Shown here in pieces: positions 32,193-40,268 of a DNA stretch of 49,253 bases. This DNA is from an uncultured Oscillospiraceae bacterium (GTDB lineage: Bacteria; Bacillota; Clostridia; Oscillospirales; Oscillospiraceae). The notes beneath the pieces were generated by a model, which saw only the letters and a program-made list of their open reading frames with translations, searched no databases and was not told the DNA's origin. The stretch's first letter is position 1. Each line of letters opens with the position of its first letter. Location of the stretch: NCBI GenBank assembly GCA_947625845.1, contig CANQQB010000009.1, forward strand, positions 1-49,253, given 5' to 3'. The translations under genes and the position numbers were made by a program.

Positions 32193-35100
32193 ATGAAAAA
32201 CAGTATGTTCAAACGAGTGAGCGCGCTGCTGCTGGCGGCGCTGGTTCTGGCGGCCGCGTGCCCCGCGGCGATGGCCGCGGAGGAACCCGTGGCCGCAGAG
32301 CTGCCTATCGGCGGGGAAATGCCCGCGGATATGGAAGAAACCGTCGACGGGGAAGAACCGGTCGACGTAGAGGAACCGGTCGACGGGGAAGAGCCGGAGA
32401 CGGTACCGGAGACGGTGAGCGAGCCGGCGGCGCGGGTGACAGCGGGCGGCGCGACGACGGAGTACGCCAGCTTCGACGAGGCGTTCGAGGCCGCGCTGGA
32501 CGCGGGTACGGCGAAGGTGGAGGTGCTGCGGGACGTGACGGCGGGCGACGAGCTGGCCGTCACCGGCGGTAAGGAACTGACGCTGGATACGGCGGGGGCG
32601 ACGCTGACGCTGCCGGACGGCGCGTACGTGTTCGGGAAGATGACCGTTGCCGGCGGGAGCCGGATCAACGGGCCGCTGCTCGTATCCGTGGGCGGACAGT
32701 TGACGCTGGAGGATAACGCGGCCGTGGCGAGCCAGAGCCAGGCGTACAGCGCCGCGGTGGTCCTCACCGGCGGCAGCGTGACCGTGGGCAGCGGCGCGCA
32801 TATCGCCGGCACCTACGGCGGCGGGCTGCTGGCCGCGTCCAGCTTTGGGGCGTGCAAGGTGACCGTGGAGTCCGGTGCGCAGATCGAGGGCGGGACCTTC
32901 GGCGTGGGCGCGTACACGGACGGCTATGACGCCGAGGTGGCGCTGGACGGCTGCACCGTCACGGGCGGCGAGGAGGCGGTCTACGCGGCGGGCAAGACAA
33001 AGATGACCATCACGGGCGGGACGTTCAACGGCGGGGAGTACGGCCTGAGAGCCGCCTGTCAGGCGAGCGTCAGCGGCGGCACGTTCAGCGGCGGCGAGTA
33101 CGCCATATACTGCCCCGAGACGGACGAGGACGGCACGCCTGTCCAGCGGCCGTGCGCCGTGCGGGACCTGCCGGGTGAGGGGTGCGGCTACATAGGCGAG
33201 GACGGACAGAGCGTGACGGTGCAGAACGAGCAGAGGACCCTGACCGGGCCGGTCGTCGTGGGGCCTGTGGCGGCATGCGTCCTGCTGCCCGGCGAGAGCG
33301 CGACCACCGGGTATTATACCGATCTGGACGAGGCGTGGACCGCGGCTAACGCGGCCGGCGAAGCCACCGTGGATGTCATGCAGGAAGTGACGGCCATGGG
33401 TTCGCTCCGGGTGGCCGACGGGGCGAAGATCCGGCTGTGGGTCGACAAAACGCTCACGGCCAACATCGACGTGGGAAGTCCGGAGGCCGGCGGTAGCGGG
33501 GAGCTGACGGTGATGATGGGCGTCATCAGCGGCCAGGTGTGCGTGTACGGCGGGACGGCGACCGTGGACGGGGCGGAGATAGACGGACTGACGCCTGTCC
33601 TCGTCCGGGGCGGCAGCGTGACGCTGCGGAATGGGGCGCTCGTCCAGGGCGACGCGTGCGGCGTGGCGGTGGAGGGCGGCAGGCTGACGCTGGATACGGC
33701 CGGGGTCGCCGGCGCGGGCACCTATGGCATCTTCGTCGGGAGCGGCGAGGCGGTCTTGAACGAGGGCCTCGTCACCGGTCCCGAGGCGGGCGTGTACGTG
33801 CAGGGCGGCACGTTCACCGGCACCGGCGGCAGCGCCACCGGTAAGGCGGCGGTGCTGGTGCGGGAAACGGTCGAGACAGTCCCCGCGTCGGTCAGTATCT
33901 CCGACGGCGCTTTTATCGGCGTCACCGGTCCCGCTCTGGCGCTGGAGAAGACGTCGGCGGGGACGAAGGTGAGCCTGTCCGGCGGACAGTACACGGGCAT
34001 GCCGTATGCCATCGACGGCGGGTCCGTGAAGCTGGCGGAGCTGCTGGCGGCGGATATGGGGTACTTTGACGAGTACGACGAGCGTATCGTGCCCACGGCG
34101 GACCAGACGACGCTGGCCGGGGACGTGACCGTGCACGGGACAATACCTGTGGCGGAGGTCACCGTGAACGGGACCAGCACCCGGTACACCACCTTTGACC
34201 GGGCATGGGACGCCGCCGCAGAGGCGGACGAGGCCACGCTGACGCTGCTGGGAGACGTGACCGCGAAGGAAATGCTGACGCTGACCGGCGGCGGACACGT
34301 GACGGTCCGGGGCGGACAGTACACGCTGACGGCGGCGGGTGATATCCGGCTGGGCGATGTGCCCGACGCCAGCGGGTGGGACCGGTCCATGACCGGTAAC
34401 GCGCTGACATTGGAAAGCGGTACCATCCGGGGGGCCGTCGAGCTCTGGGGCGGCAACCTGACCGTCAGCGGCGGGACCATCGTGTGCGCTGAAAACTATG
34501 GCTGCACGGTCACGAACCTGTCCGGCACCGTGACCATCAGCGGCGGCACGGTCATCTCCGGCGAGTCCACGGCGGTGTATCTCTATGGGACGGACGCCGA
34601 TAATCTGCTGACCGTCAGCGGCGGCCAGGTGCATGGCGCGTTCTGCGGCGTCTCCGCCGACGCAGGACAGGTGAACGTCACCGGCGGCGAGATCGTCGGC
34701 GGGCAGAACGGCATATACGTGAGAGGTCATGAGGCGACGCCTGTTGCCGTCGCCGTCTCCGGCGGACAGATCACCGGTACGGAGGGCAGCGGCCTGAGCC
34801 TGGCGGAATACTGCTCCGTCACTGTCTCCGGCGGTACGTTCCAGGGCGGCGTCAACGCCGTGGAGTGCATGACGGAGGACGGTTTGGGCGAAGCCATCGA
34901 CCAGAAGCTGACCGTGAGCGATCTGCTGGCGGCGGGGTACGGCTGGTTCGACGGCACCGGGGCGGCCGTCACGCCGACGGCCGGTCAACTGGTCCTGCCG
35001 GGGACCGTGACGGTCCGGACGCTGACAGCGCCGTCTACGGCGGCGCCTACGGCAACGCCGGGTGCGACGGCTACGGCCGCGCCTGTCACGGGCGACGAGA

Positions 35101-35195
35101 CGCGGATACTGCCCTGGGCGGCGACGGCGCTGGGCTGCGGCGCGGCTCTCGCGGCCGTGACGGTCCTGCTGCGCCGGAAAGAGCGCGGGGAGTAA
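32193..35195 (+). CDS. Large sortase-anchored beta-helix surface protein
   Basis: The 1000-residue protein has a signal peptide (about 1-29). An acidic Glu/Pro/Val segment (about 30-75) precedes three long tandem units starting near residues 82, 362 and 653. Each opens with a Y-x-[ST]-[FL]-D-x-A[FW] block (YASFDEAF, YYTDLDEAW, YTTFDRAW). Each continues as many short GG-rich rungs (VSGGTF, ITGGTF) typical of right-handed parallel beta-helices and ends with a block such as YGWFDGTGAAVTPT. The C-terminus has a Thr/Ala/Pro linker, the sorting-like motif APVTGDET, a hydrophobic helix and RRKERGE. It is probably an adhesin or glycan-binding protein linked to the wall by a sortase. No catalytic residues are recognised. 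It lies directly behind the peptide array. Confidence 0.83.
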   Translation: MKNSMFKRVSALLLAALVLAAACPAAMAAEEPVAAELPIGGEMPADMEETVDGEEPVDVEEPVDGEEPETVPETVSEPAARVTAGGATTEYASFDEAFEAALDAGTAKVEVLRDVTAGDELAVTGGKELTLDTAGATLTLPDGAYVFGKMTVAGGSRINGPLLVSVGGQLTLEDNAAVASQSQAYSAAVVLTGGSVTVGSGAHIAGTYGGGLLAASSFGACKVTVESGAQIEGGTFGVGAYTDGYDAEVALDGCTVTGGEEAVYAAGKTKMTITGGTFNGGEYGLRAACQASVSGGTFSGGEYAIYCPETDEDGTPVQRPCAVRDLPGEGCGYIGEDGQSVTVQNEQRTLTGPVVVGPVAACVLLPGESATTGYYTDLDEAWTAANAAGEATVDVMQEVTAMGSLRVADGAKIRLWVDKTLTANIDVGSPEAGGSGELTVMMGVISGQVCVYGGTATVDGAEIDGLTPVLVRGGSVTLRNGALVQGDACGVAVEGGRLTLDTAGVAGAGTYGIFVGSGEAVLNEGLVTGPEAGVYVQGGTFTGTGGSATGKAAVLVRETVETVPASVSISDGAFIGVTGPALALEKTSAGTKVSLSGGQYTGMPYAIDGGSVKLAELLAADMGYFDEYDERIVPTADQTTLAGDVTVHGTIPVAEVTVNGTSTRYTTFDRAWDAAAEADEATLTLLGDVTAKEMLTLTGGGHVTVRGGQYTLTAAGDIRLGDVPDASGWDRSMTGNALTLESGTIRGAVELWGGNLTVSGGTIVCAENYGCTVTNLSGTVTISGGTVISGESTAVYLYGTDADNLLTVSGGQVHGAFCGVSADAGQVNVTGGEIVGGQNGIYVRGHEATPVAVAVSGGQITGTEGSGLSLAEYCSVTVSGGTFQGGVNAVECMTEDGLGEAIDQKLTVSDLLAAGYGWFDGTGAAVTPTAGQLVLPGTVTVRTLTAPSTAAPTATPGATATAAPVTGDETRILPWAATALGCGAALAAVTVLLRRKERGE

Positions 35196-35209
35196 AGGAG
35201 ATAAGTGCC

Positions 35210-35470
35210 ATGAATGAACTGCGAGCGCGGACCAATCCCTCGTTCAACGCGGCCAGGTCTACCCTGGTGTATCTCATGCAGGCCGGGGACCAGAACGCGG
35301 CCAGGATGGCCAAGGCGCTGCGTATTGACCCGGATAAGGTGTTCCGGGGCGAACAGCAGGGCGCTTTGAGCCTGGGCATGGTGGCGTGCGTGGACGCTTA
35401 CCACGAGATCATGGACCAGCTCCTGGCCGCCGGACCGGAGAAGACCCAGGCCGTCAAAAAAGGTTTTTGA
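35210..35470 (+). CDS. Small helical protein of unknown function
   Basis: The 86-residue protein starts at ATG 35210, 14 bases after the beta-helix stop and behind AAAGGAGA. The longer upstream frame is a shadow. It is predicted mainly helical (NAARSTLVYLMQAGDQNAARMAKALRI) with no signal peptide, cysteine motif or known domain; a helix-turn-helix role is possible but not shown. The last codons and stop form the left half of a terminator palindrome. Confidence 0.5.
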   Translation: MNELRARTNPSFNAARSTLVYLMQAGDQNAARMAKALRIDPDKVFRGEQQGALSLGMVACVDAYHEIMDQLLAAGPEKTQAVKKGF

Positions 35471-35476
35471 CGGCCT
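35448..35476. terminator. Terminator overlapping the end of the small helical gene
   Basis: A perfect 13-base inverted repeat (AGGCCGTCAAAAA and its complement) has a 3-base loop and built-in A and T runs. It spans the stop codon at 35468-35470 and should end the surface-protein transcript. Confidence 0.75.
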
Positions 35477-35553
35477 GAAAACGCCGTGTTTTTTGCGCCG
35501 CAGGCGGCGCGAAAAACGCCGCTTCGCGGCCCACGCGCCTGCGCCGCAGGCGC
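35477..35553. repeat. GC-rich hairpin cluster
   Basis: Two compact palindromes lie in tandem: GCGCCG-CAGG-CGGCGC (35495-35510), flanked by T6 and A5 runs, and GCGCCTGCG-C-CGCAGGCGC (35535-35553). GAAAACGCCG is repeated at 35477 and 35511. The cluster abuts the truncated start of the next gene and looks like a REP- or MITE-type element. Confidence 0.6.
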
Positions 35554-36399
35554 ATGGCGGCTATTTATCCCATTCGAGGCGGGACTGGCGTCCCCCTCGA
35601 GCTCCCCCTTGCCTTACGTACATTTTCTAATTCTTTGACAGTCTGGGTGGCCTATCTGACCCAGTCGGAGGTGCGACAGTTCTGCGCCAACGTGCGGCGG
35701 GTGCTGCGGGAGTTCGGCGGGCGACTTCTCACCCCGGACCCGGAGGCGAGCAGACGTACCATCGGCACGCTGCGGGCGGTGATGGGCGAGGAGGCGTTCC
35801 AGAACGTGATGAGCGCCTACAATACCCTGTCCGCGCAGTCGGACGTGACGGTGGGGGGAAACGATCTGGTGGTCCCATTCCATGAGAACAGCGCCGAGAA
35901 GGCCACGGTGCTGCTGGCGGAAAACGGGCTGCGGGCGAAGATGCTTCCCATGGGCGAATATATGCCAGAGCTGAGGGTGTTCGCCAGGCTGGACGAGCGG
36001 CAGCGGGAGGATATGCAAAAGCTGTACGCGGACCTGCACGTGTGGGAGATCAGGCTGGACCCGGACTGGACCGAGCCGGCGGCGGTGCTCGGCGGCGCTT
36101 TCGCCATACGCGCCGACGTGGACGGCACGGAGCTGACCGTCACCCTGCGGGGGCGGGTGGACTCGCTCAGCGCGCCGGACTTCCTGGCGGCCTTTGAAAA
36201 GGCGGCCGGGAGCCATGCGCTGACCGACGCGCGTGTGGAGATGTCCAGGCTGGAGTACATATCCTCCGCAGGACTGCGGGTGCTGCTCATCATGACCAAA
36301 CGCCTGGGCGTGGGGCACGTGACCGCCGCCGGGGCCAACGGGGTCGTCCGCGATATATTGGAGCAGACCGGGTATGACGCCATCATAACGCTTGTATAG
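35554..36399 (+). CDS. STAS-domain protein with a truncated methyltransferase-like N-terminus
   Basis: The open frame of 281 residues ends in a STAS domain (about 190-281; RVEMSRLEYISSAGLRVLLIMTKR, with Ser in the SSAG position phosphorylated in anti-anti-sigma factors). Residues about 25-150 resemble the C-terminal half of TcmP/PPM1-type methyltransferases (VAYLTQSEVRQFCANVRRVLREFGGRLLTPDPE), but the SAM-binding N-terminal half is missing. The first 25 residues appear random, the ATG sits inside a palindrome, and no ribosome-binding site is seen. I infer a 5'-deleted, perhaps dead gene. If expressed, the STAS part could be a substrate of the SpoIIE-type phosphatase at 41045. Confidence 0.6.
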   Translation: MAAIYPIRGGTGVPLELPLALRTFSNSLTVWVAYLTQSEVRQFCANVRRVLREFGGRLLTPDPEASRRTIGTLRAVMGEEAFQNVMSAYNTLSAQSDVTVGGNDLVVPFHENSAEKATVLLAENGLRAKMLPMGEYMPELRVFARLDERQREDMQKLYADLHVWEIRLDPDWTEPAAVLGGAFAIRADVDGTELTVTLRGRVDSLSAPDFLAAFEKAAGSHALTDARVEMSRLEYISSAGLRVLLIMTKRLGVGHVTAAGANGVVRDILEQTGYDAIITLV

Positions 36400-36403
36400 A
36401 CCC

Positions 36404-36431
36404 TTGCGAAAAAAGCGTTTGATGATATACT
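36404..36431 (+). promoter_or_regulatory. Promoter of the VanX-like dipeptidase gene
   Basis: TTGCGA (36404-36409), a 16-base spacer and TATACT (36426-36431) form a plausible sigma-A promoter about 50 bases before the ATG. Confidence 0.6.
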
Positions 36432-36483
36432 ATGCCGGCCGGGCGGTCGGCGGCGCACTTTGAAAAAAGGAAGGAAGAGCGTG

Positions 36484-37218
36484 ATGAAAAAGATGTTTGC
36501 CCGTATGGGCGCGCTGGCGGCGCTGCTGGTCCTGGGGGCTTTCCCCGCCGGGGCGGCGCTGGCGGACGGGGGCGCGGACCCGGACGACGCGTCGGGGTTC
36601 GTGGACCTGGCCGAGGCGGTACCCGACGTGATATTGGAGATACGGTACTATTCCACCTATAACTTCGTGGGCGATCGGATAGACGGCTATGAGGAGCCCT
36701 GCGCGCTGCTCACGAAAGAGGCCGCCGAGGCTTTGCTGGGCGCGGCCGCCGCCGCGATGGAGCAGGGGTACAGACTGAAAATATACGACGCCTACCGGCC
36801 TCAGACGGCCGTGGATAACTTTGTCCGGTGGGCGGAGGACACGGACGACACCCGCATGAAGGCGTATTTCTATCCGGAGCTGGACAAGTCCGTCCTGTTC
36901 GACCAGGGGTATATCGCCGCCAAGTCCGGCCACAGCCGGGGCAGCACCCTGGACCTGACCCTGTTCGACATGGACACGGGCAAGGAGGTGGACATGGGCG
37001 GCACCTTCGACTATTTCGGCGAGCTTTCTCACCCGGACTATGTGGGGGAGCTGACACAGGAGCAGATCGACAACCGCAATATCCTGCGGGATATCATGGC
37101 GGCGAACGGCTTTAAGCCCCTGGACACCGAGTGGTGGCACTTCACGTTGGAGGACGAACCCTATCCGGATACGTATTTCACCTTCCCGGTCAGCGGGGAC
37201 TCCGTCGCCCCCCAGTGA
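36484..37218 (+). CDS. Secreted VanX-type D-Ala-D-Ala dipeptidase (M15)
   Basis: The 244-residue protein starts at ATG 36484 after AAGGAAGG. It has a signal peptide (about 1-28), then the M15D zinc-peptidase motifs: SGHSRGSTLDLTLFD (ligands His150 and Asp157), TEWWHF (catalytic Glu216, ligand His219) and the substrate Arg in YDAYRPQ (Arg105). The family hydrolyses D-Ala-D-Ala dipeptide. Classical VanX is cytoplasmic, so a secreted copy would trim or salvage wall-derived dipeptide, not confer vancomycin resistance; no vanH or vanA partner is nearby. It is followed 17 bases later by a GG-leader peptide gene. Confidence 0.88.
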   Translation: MKKMFARMGALAALLVLGAFPAGAALADGGADPDDASGFVDLAEAVPDVILEIRYYSTYNFVGDRIDGYEEPCALLTKEAAEALLGAAAAAMEQGYRLKIYDAYRPQTAVDNFVRWAEDTDDTRMKAYFYPELDKSVLFDQGYIAAKSGHSRGSTLDLTLFDMDTGKEVDMGGTFDYFGELSHPDYVGELTQEQIDNRNILRDIMAANGFKPLDTEWWHFTLEDEPYPDTYFTFPVSGDSVAPQ

Positions 37219-37235
37219 CAGGGGGAGCGTTTGAG

Positions 37236-37475
37236 ATGGACGAACGGACATTGCGGGACGAGGCCCTGGAGGGCGTGAGCGGCGGCGTGGGCGGCATGGG
37301 CCGCGCCAGCTTCCCCGCCGTGGCGGAGGATTTCGCCAGGGCCAGCCGCTGCCGCGACTGTCCCAACAGGGACCTGAAGCTCCACCATGGGATATGCATG
37401 GAGGAGTATTTGGTGCTGCTGAATGAGTTTACGATAGGCGGCCCGATACAAATGCGCTGCCGCCGCCGGCCGTAA
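37236..37475 (+). CDS. GG-leader small peptide 8, beside the dipeptidase
   Basis: The 79-residue peptide has leader MDERTLRDEALEGVSGG, clearly of the same family as the array at 30605-32117. The core has a Gly-rich start, CRDCPN, a Cys 11 residues later (HHGIC) and one more Cys in the basic tail MRCRRRP. It starts 17 bases after the dipeptidase stop behind AGGGGGAG, so the two are co-transcribed. It lies 5 kb from the array, suggesting that the leader family has spread within the region. Confidence 0.65.
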   Translation: MDERTLRDEALEGVSGGVGGMGRASFPAVAEDFARASRCRDCPNRDLKLHHGICMEEYLVLLNEFTIGGPIQMRCRRRP

Positions 37476-37536
37476 AACCCGCGGCGGCGGTAAGACGCCC
37501 CGGCGCGGATCGGGGGCAGAAGAGGGGGGAACGGGG

Positions 37537-39447
37537 ATGAAAAAAGCTGCCGGACGGCGGGTCATCGTCGGCGCGGCCGCGATGGTCGTCGCGGCGGCGC
37601 TGATCCTGGCTGTGTTCTCCATGCTCAGCGTGACGGATAAGGCGGACCAGTCCCTGGGGGATACGGAGGACATACGCTTCGGCTGGCGCTATGAGGTGCT
37701 GACCGACGACGGCGCGCGGGCCTATGAGCCGGCGTATGTGGACAGGTTCGATCTTCGGCTGCCGGAGGATACCCGGGCCGTGCGCGTTACCCGTACCATG
37801 ACGGAGGATGTCCCCCAGGCGGAGTTGGAGTGGGTGAGCTATCAGAACGGCGTGGAGGTGGCGCTGGACGGGGTGCCGCTCTACACGGATTTTCCCGGCC
37901 TGGAACGGGACGGGGACGGATTCGTCCATCCCGACGACGGTCAGTGGGAGCGTATCTGGCAGCAGCAGGGCGAGACGGTGCGCACCACGCGCATGACCCT
38001 GCCGGGGGACTACCTGGGACGGGAGCTGTCCGTCACCACCTATTTCCGGGAGGGGTACGGCCAGAGGCCGGAGTATCCCTTCCTGGGGAGCGAGGACTCG
38101 GAGGCGGCGCTGTATGTGGTCACCTCGGTGCGAAATGACGCCATCATGACCGTTTACGCGCTGTTGGCGCTCATAATGGCGGCGGTGTTTTTGGTGGACC
38201 TGTACAACAACCGCAACGGGGACGGCCGGACGCTGCTGCTGTGCCTTTACTTCCTGCTGCTGTTTTTGCGGGAGGCATACGGCTCCACCGCCGGGTATTA
38301 CAGTATCCTGACATCCAGGCTGGATCTGCGGTTTTTGGAATGGGTGTATATGGCGCCGCTGTATCTGTATCTGGTCCTGCGGCTGAAAAGCCGGTGGAAG
38401 TGGGCTCTGTGCGCACTGGTGGCGGTATGGACGGTCTATGAGACTGTGTGGGAGCTGATATGGAAGCACATCTATCCCGATGGGACGGCGACGCTGGTAG
38501 GGCCGGTGACACTGGGGGTGCTGCTGGCGGTGACTGCGGCGCTGGCCGTCGACACGCTGCGCCGGAAAAATCGCACGAAGCGGGAAAAAAGGCGCATGCT
38601 GTTCTATGGGCTCATCGCCGTGGGGACCGCGGTGTTTTACATGCTGAACCGGGTCCGGGCCTGGGGAGGCGACTTCATCGGCTTTTTCCGGGACGAGCTG
38701 TGGCTGAGCCTGCGGGATGGCAACTGCTGGTCCTGGGTGAGCATGCTCACAGCCGTCATATCCTGGATGACCGTGCTCATGGTGATATCGGAGGCCATCC
38801 GCAGGACGCTGGCGACCCACCGGACCATGGACGTGCTGCGGGAGCGGGAGCGGCAGACCATGGCCGGATACCAGAGGCTTCTGGCCTCGGAGGAGGAGAC
38901 AAGGGCGCTGCACCATGAGATGCGCCACCATATGCTGGCCCTGTCCGCCATACTGGCCGACGGGGACGCGGAGCGGGCTCACCGGTACGTGGACGCCGTG
39001 GCAGACGATCTGGCACAGGTGCCGGCGGGCCGGTATTGCCAGAATATCCTGGTGGACAGCATCGCCGGGAGCTTCCTGGATCAGGCGGCCGGCGAGGGGA
39101 TACGGGTGGAGCACCACCTGAACTTGCCACAGACAATGAATATCGCCGACGAGGACCTGAGCGTGTTTTTGAGCAATATGCTGCAAAACGCGCTGGAGGC
39201 CTGTCGGCGGATGGACCAAAAGCGGGAGCGGTATATCTGGGTGGATATGCATCTGCGGGGGAATTTCCTGTGCGTACAGTGCGTCAACAGCGCGCCGGAC
39301 GAGCCGGACACGCGGGAACGTCAGGGGCACGGATACGGCCTGGCGGCCATGCGGGCCGTGGCCGAGAAATACAACAGCGTCCTGCTCCCGGAGCGGACGC
39401 CGCGCGGCTATTCCGTGACAAGCGATTTTTGCCTGGAAAAGATTTGA
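37537..39447 (+). CDS. Membrane sensor histidine kinase (GHKL type)
   Basis: The 636-residue protein has an N-terminal membrane segment (about 10-32), an extracytoplasmic beta-rich domain (about 45-205) and six or seven membrane segments (about 208-425). A short coiled helix precedes the kinase core. The phosphoacceptor region is ALHHEMRHHML (His459/460), the N box is LSNMLQNALEACRR and the G box GHGYGLAAMRAVAEKYN, as in AgrC/NatK-type GHKL kinases. The layout resembles 7TM-DISM sensors. It is convergent with the LytTR regulator gene four bases away, its probable partner. GHKL-LytTR pairs often sense peptides in Firmicutes, so sensing one of the nearby GG-leader peptides is possible but unproven. 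Confidence 0.85.
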   Translation: MKKAAGRRVIVGAAAMVVAAALILAVFSMLSVTDKADQSLGDTEDIRFGWRYEVLTDDGARAYEPAYVDRFDLRLPEDTRAVRVTRTMTEDVPQAELEWVSYQNGVEVALDGVPLYTDFPGLERDGDGFVHPDDGQWERIWQQQGETVRTTRMTLPGDYLGRELSVTTYFREGYGQRPEYPFLGSEDSEAALYVVTSVRNDAIMTVYALLALIMAAVFLVDLYNNRNGDGRTLLLCLYFLLLFLREAYGSTAGYYSILTSRLDLRFLEWVYMAPLYLYLVLRLKSRWKWALCALVAVWTVYETVWELIWKHIYPDGTATLVGPVTLGVLLAVTAALAVDTLRRKNRTKREKRRMLFYGLIAVGTAVFYMLNRVRAWGGDFIGFFRDELWLSLRDGNCWSWVSMLTAVISWMTVLMVISEAIRRTLATHRTMDVLRERERQTMAGYQRLLASEEETRALHHEMRHHMLALSAILADGDAERAHRYVDAVADDLAQVPAGRYCQNILVDSIAGSFLDQAAGEGIRVEHHLNLPQTMNIADEDLSVFLSNMLQNALEACRRMDQKRERYIWVDMHLRGNFLCVQCVNSAPDEPDTRERQGHGYGLAAMRAVAEKYNSVLLPERTPRGYSVTSDFCLEKI

Positions 39448-39451
39448 TATG

Positions 39452-40171
39452 TTAGCCGAAGGGGTGGCGCTGGCGGTCATAGGCGGCCAGGGCGAACTGG
39501 ACGGTGGCGTAGTCGGCCCGGCTCATGGGCACCATGTCCCCGGTGGACAGACGGAGCCTGTCCCGGCCAAGCACGGCGATGTGCTCCAGGTTGACAAGAT
39601 AGCTGCGGTGGACACGGGCGAACCGTCCCACGGGCAGCTCCCGTTCCAGGTCCTGGAGCGTGGCACGCCAGGCGCTCTCGCTCCCGTCCCGCAGGCGGAG
39701 CCTGACCACATGGTTGTATACCTCAAAAAACATCGCGTCCGTCACCGGCAGACGCACCGTCCCCTGGGGGGTGGTGAGGGACAGCATCTGGGGCGCGCGC
39801 CGCTCCAGAAACCGGTCCAGGACTTCTTCCAACTGCTCGGGGCGCAGAGGCTTGAGCAGATAGTGCAGGGGATGGGCGTCATAGCCCGCCACGGCGTACT
39901 GGGCGCTGCTGGTCACGAACACCAGATCCAGGTCCCAGTTCCGCTCCCGCAGGAGCCGGCCAAAGCGGATGCCCTTTTCCTCGCCGAATAAGATGTCCTG
40001 AAATATGAGCTCGCACCGCTCGCCTCGCTCCAGGGCTGACAGCGTCTGGGCAGGGTCGGGGTAATAGGTGACGTGACATTCCGCGCCCCGCTCCGCGAAG
40101 GAACGGGACAGCAGGGACGAAAGAGACGCGGCGAAAGCGCTGTCGTCGTCGCATATGATGATCTCGTACAT
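39452..40171 (-). CDS. LytTR-family response regulator
   Basis: The 239-residue protein starts at ATG 40171 behind AAGGGGG; a longer frame to 40210 lacks a site. The receiver domain (about 1-120) has the acidic cluster CDDD and the phosphoacceptor Asp59 in FQDIL, with Lys in YLLKPL. The C-terminal LytTR DNA-binding domain (about 135-239) has FARVHRSYLVNLEHIAVL and VPMSRADYATV. It is the cognate partner candidate of the GHKL kinase, unusually encoded convergently. Likely targets are nearby surface or peptide genes; no LytTR site was identified. Confidence 0.88.
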   Translation of the reverse strand: MYEIIICDDDSAFAASLSSLLSRSFAERGAECHVTYYPDPAQTLSALERGERCELIFQDILFGEEKGIRFGRLLRERNWDLDLVFVTSSAQYAVAGYDAHPLHYLLKPLRPEQLEEVLDRFLERRAPQMLSLTTPQGTVRLPVTDAMFFEVYNHVVRLRLRDGSESAWRATLQDLERELPVGRFARVHRSYLVNLEHIAVLGRDRLRLSTGDMVPMSRADYATVQFALAAYDRQRHPFG

Positions 40172-40214
40172 GGCCGGACCCCCTTTGCGCCGGGAATAGC
40201 CGCAGCGCATTTAC

Positions 40215-40242
40215 ATTGTATCACATTTTTCCAAAAAATCAA
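40215..40242 (-). promoter_or_regulatory. Promoter of the LytTR regulator gene
   Basis: On the minus strand, TTGATT (40237-40242), a 16-base spacer and TACAAT (40215-40220) preceded by TG give an extended -10 promoter. Confidence 0.6.
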
Positions 40243-40268
40243 AGCATACACAACAGAAGGAGCAACAA

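Noticed and set aside
31512-34988. Open frame of 1158 codons on the minus strand
   Set aside because: It is a GC-driven shadow of the beta-helix gene: Arg/His/Gly-rich, with no domain or ribosome-binding site, and it runs across several real genes.
36484-37218. Vancomycin resistance determinant
   Set aside because: The VanX-like protein has a signal peptide and there is no vanH or vanA partner or VanRS-type regulator, so resistance is not supported.
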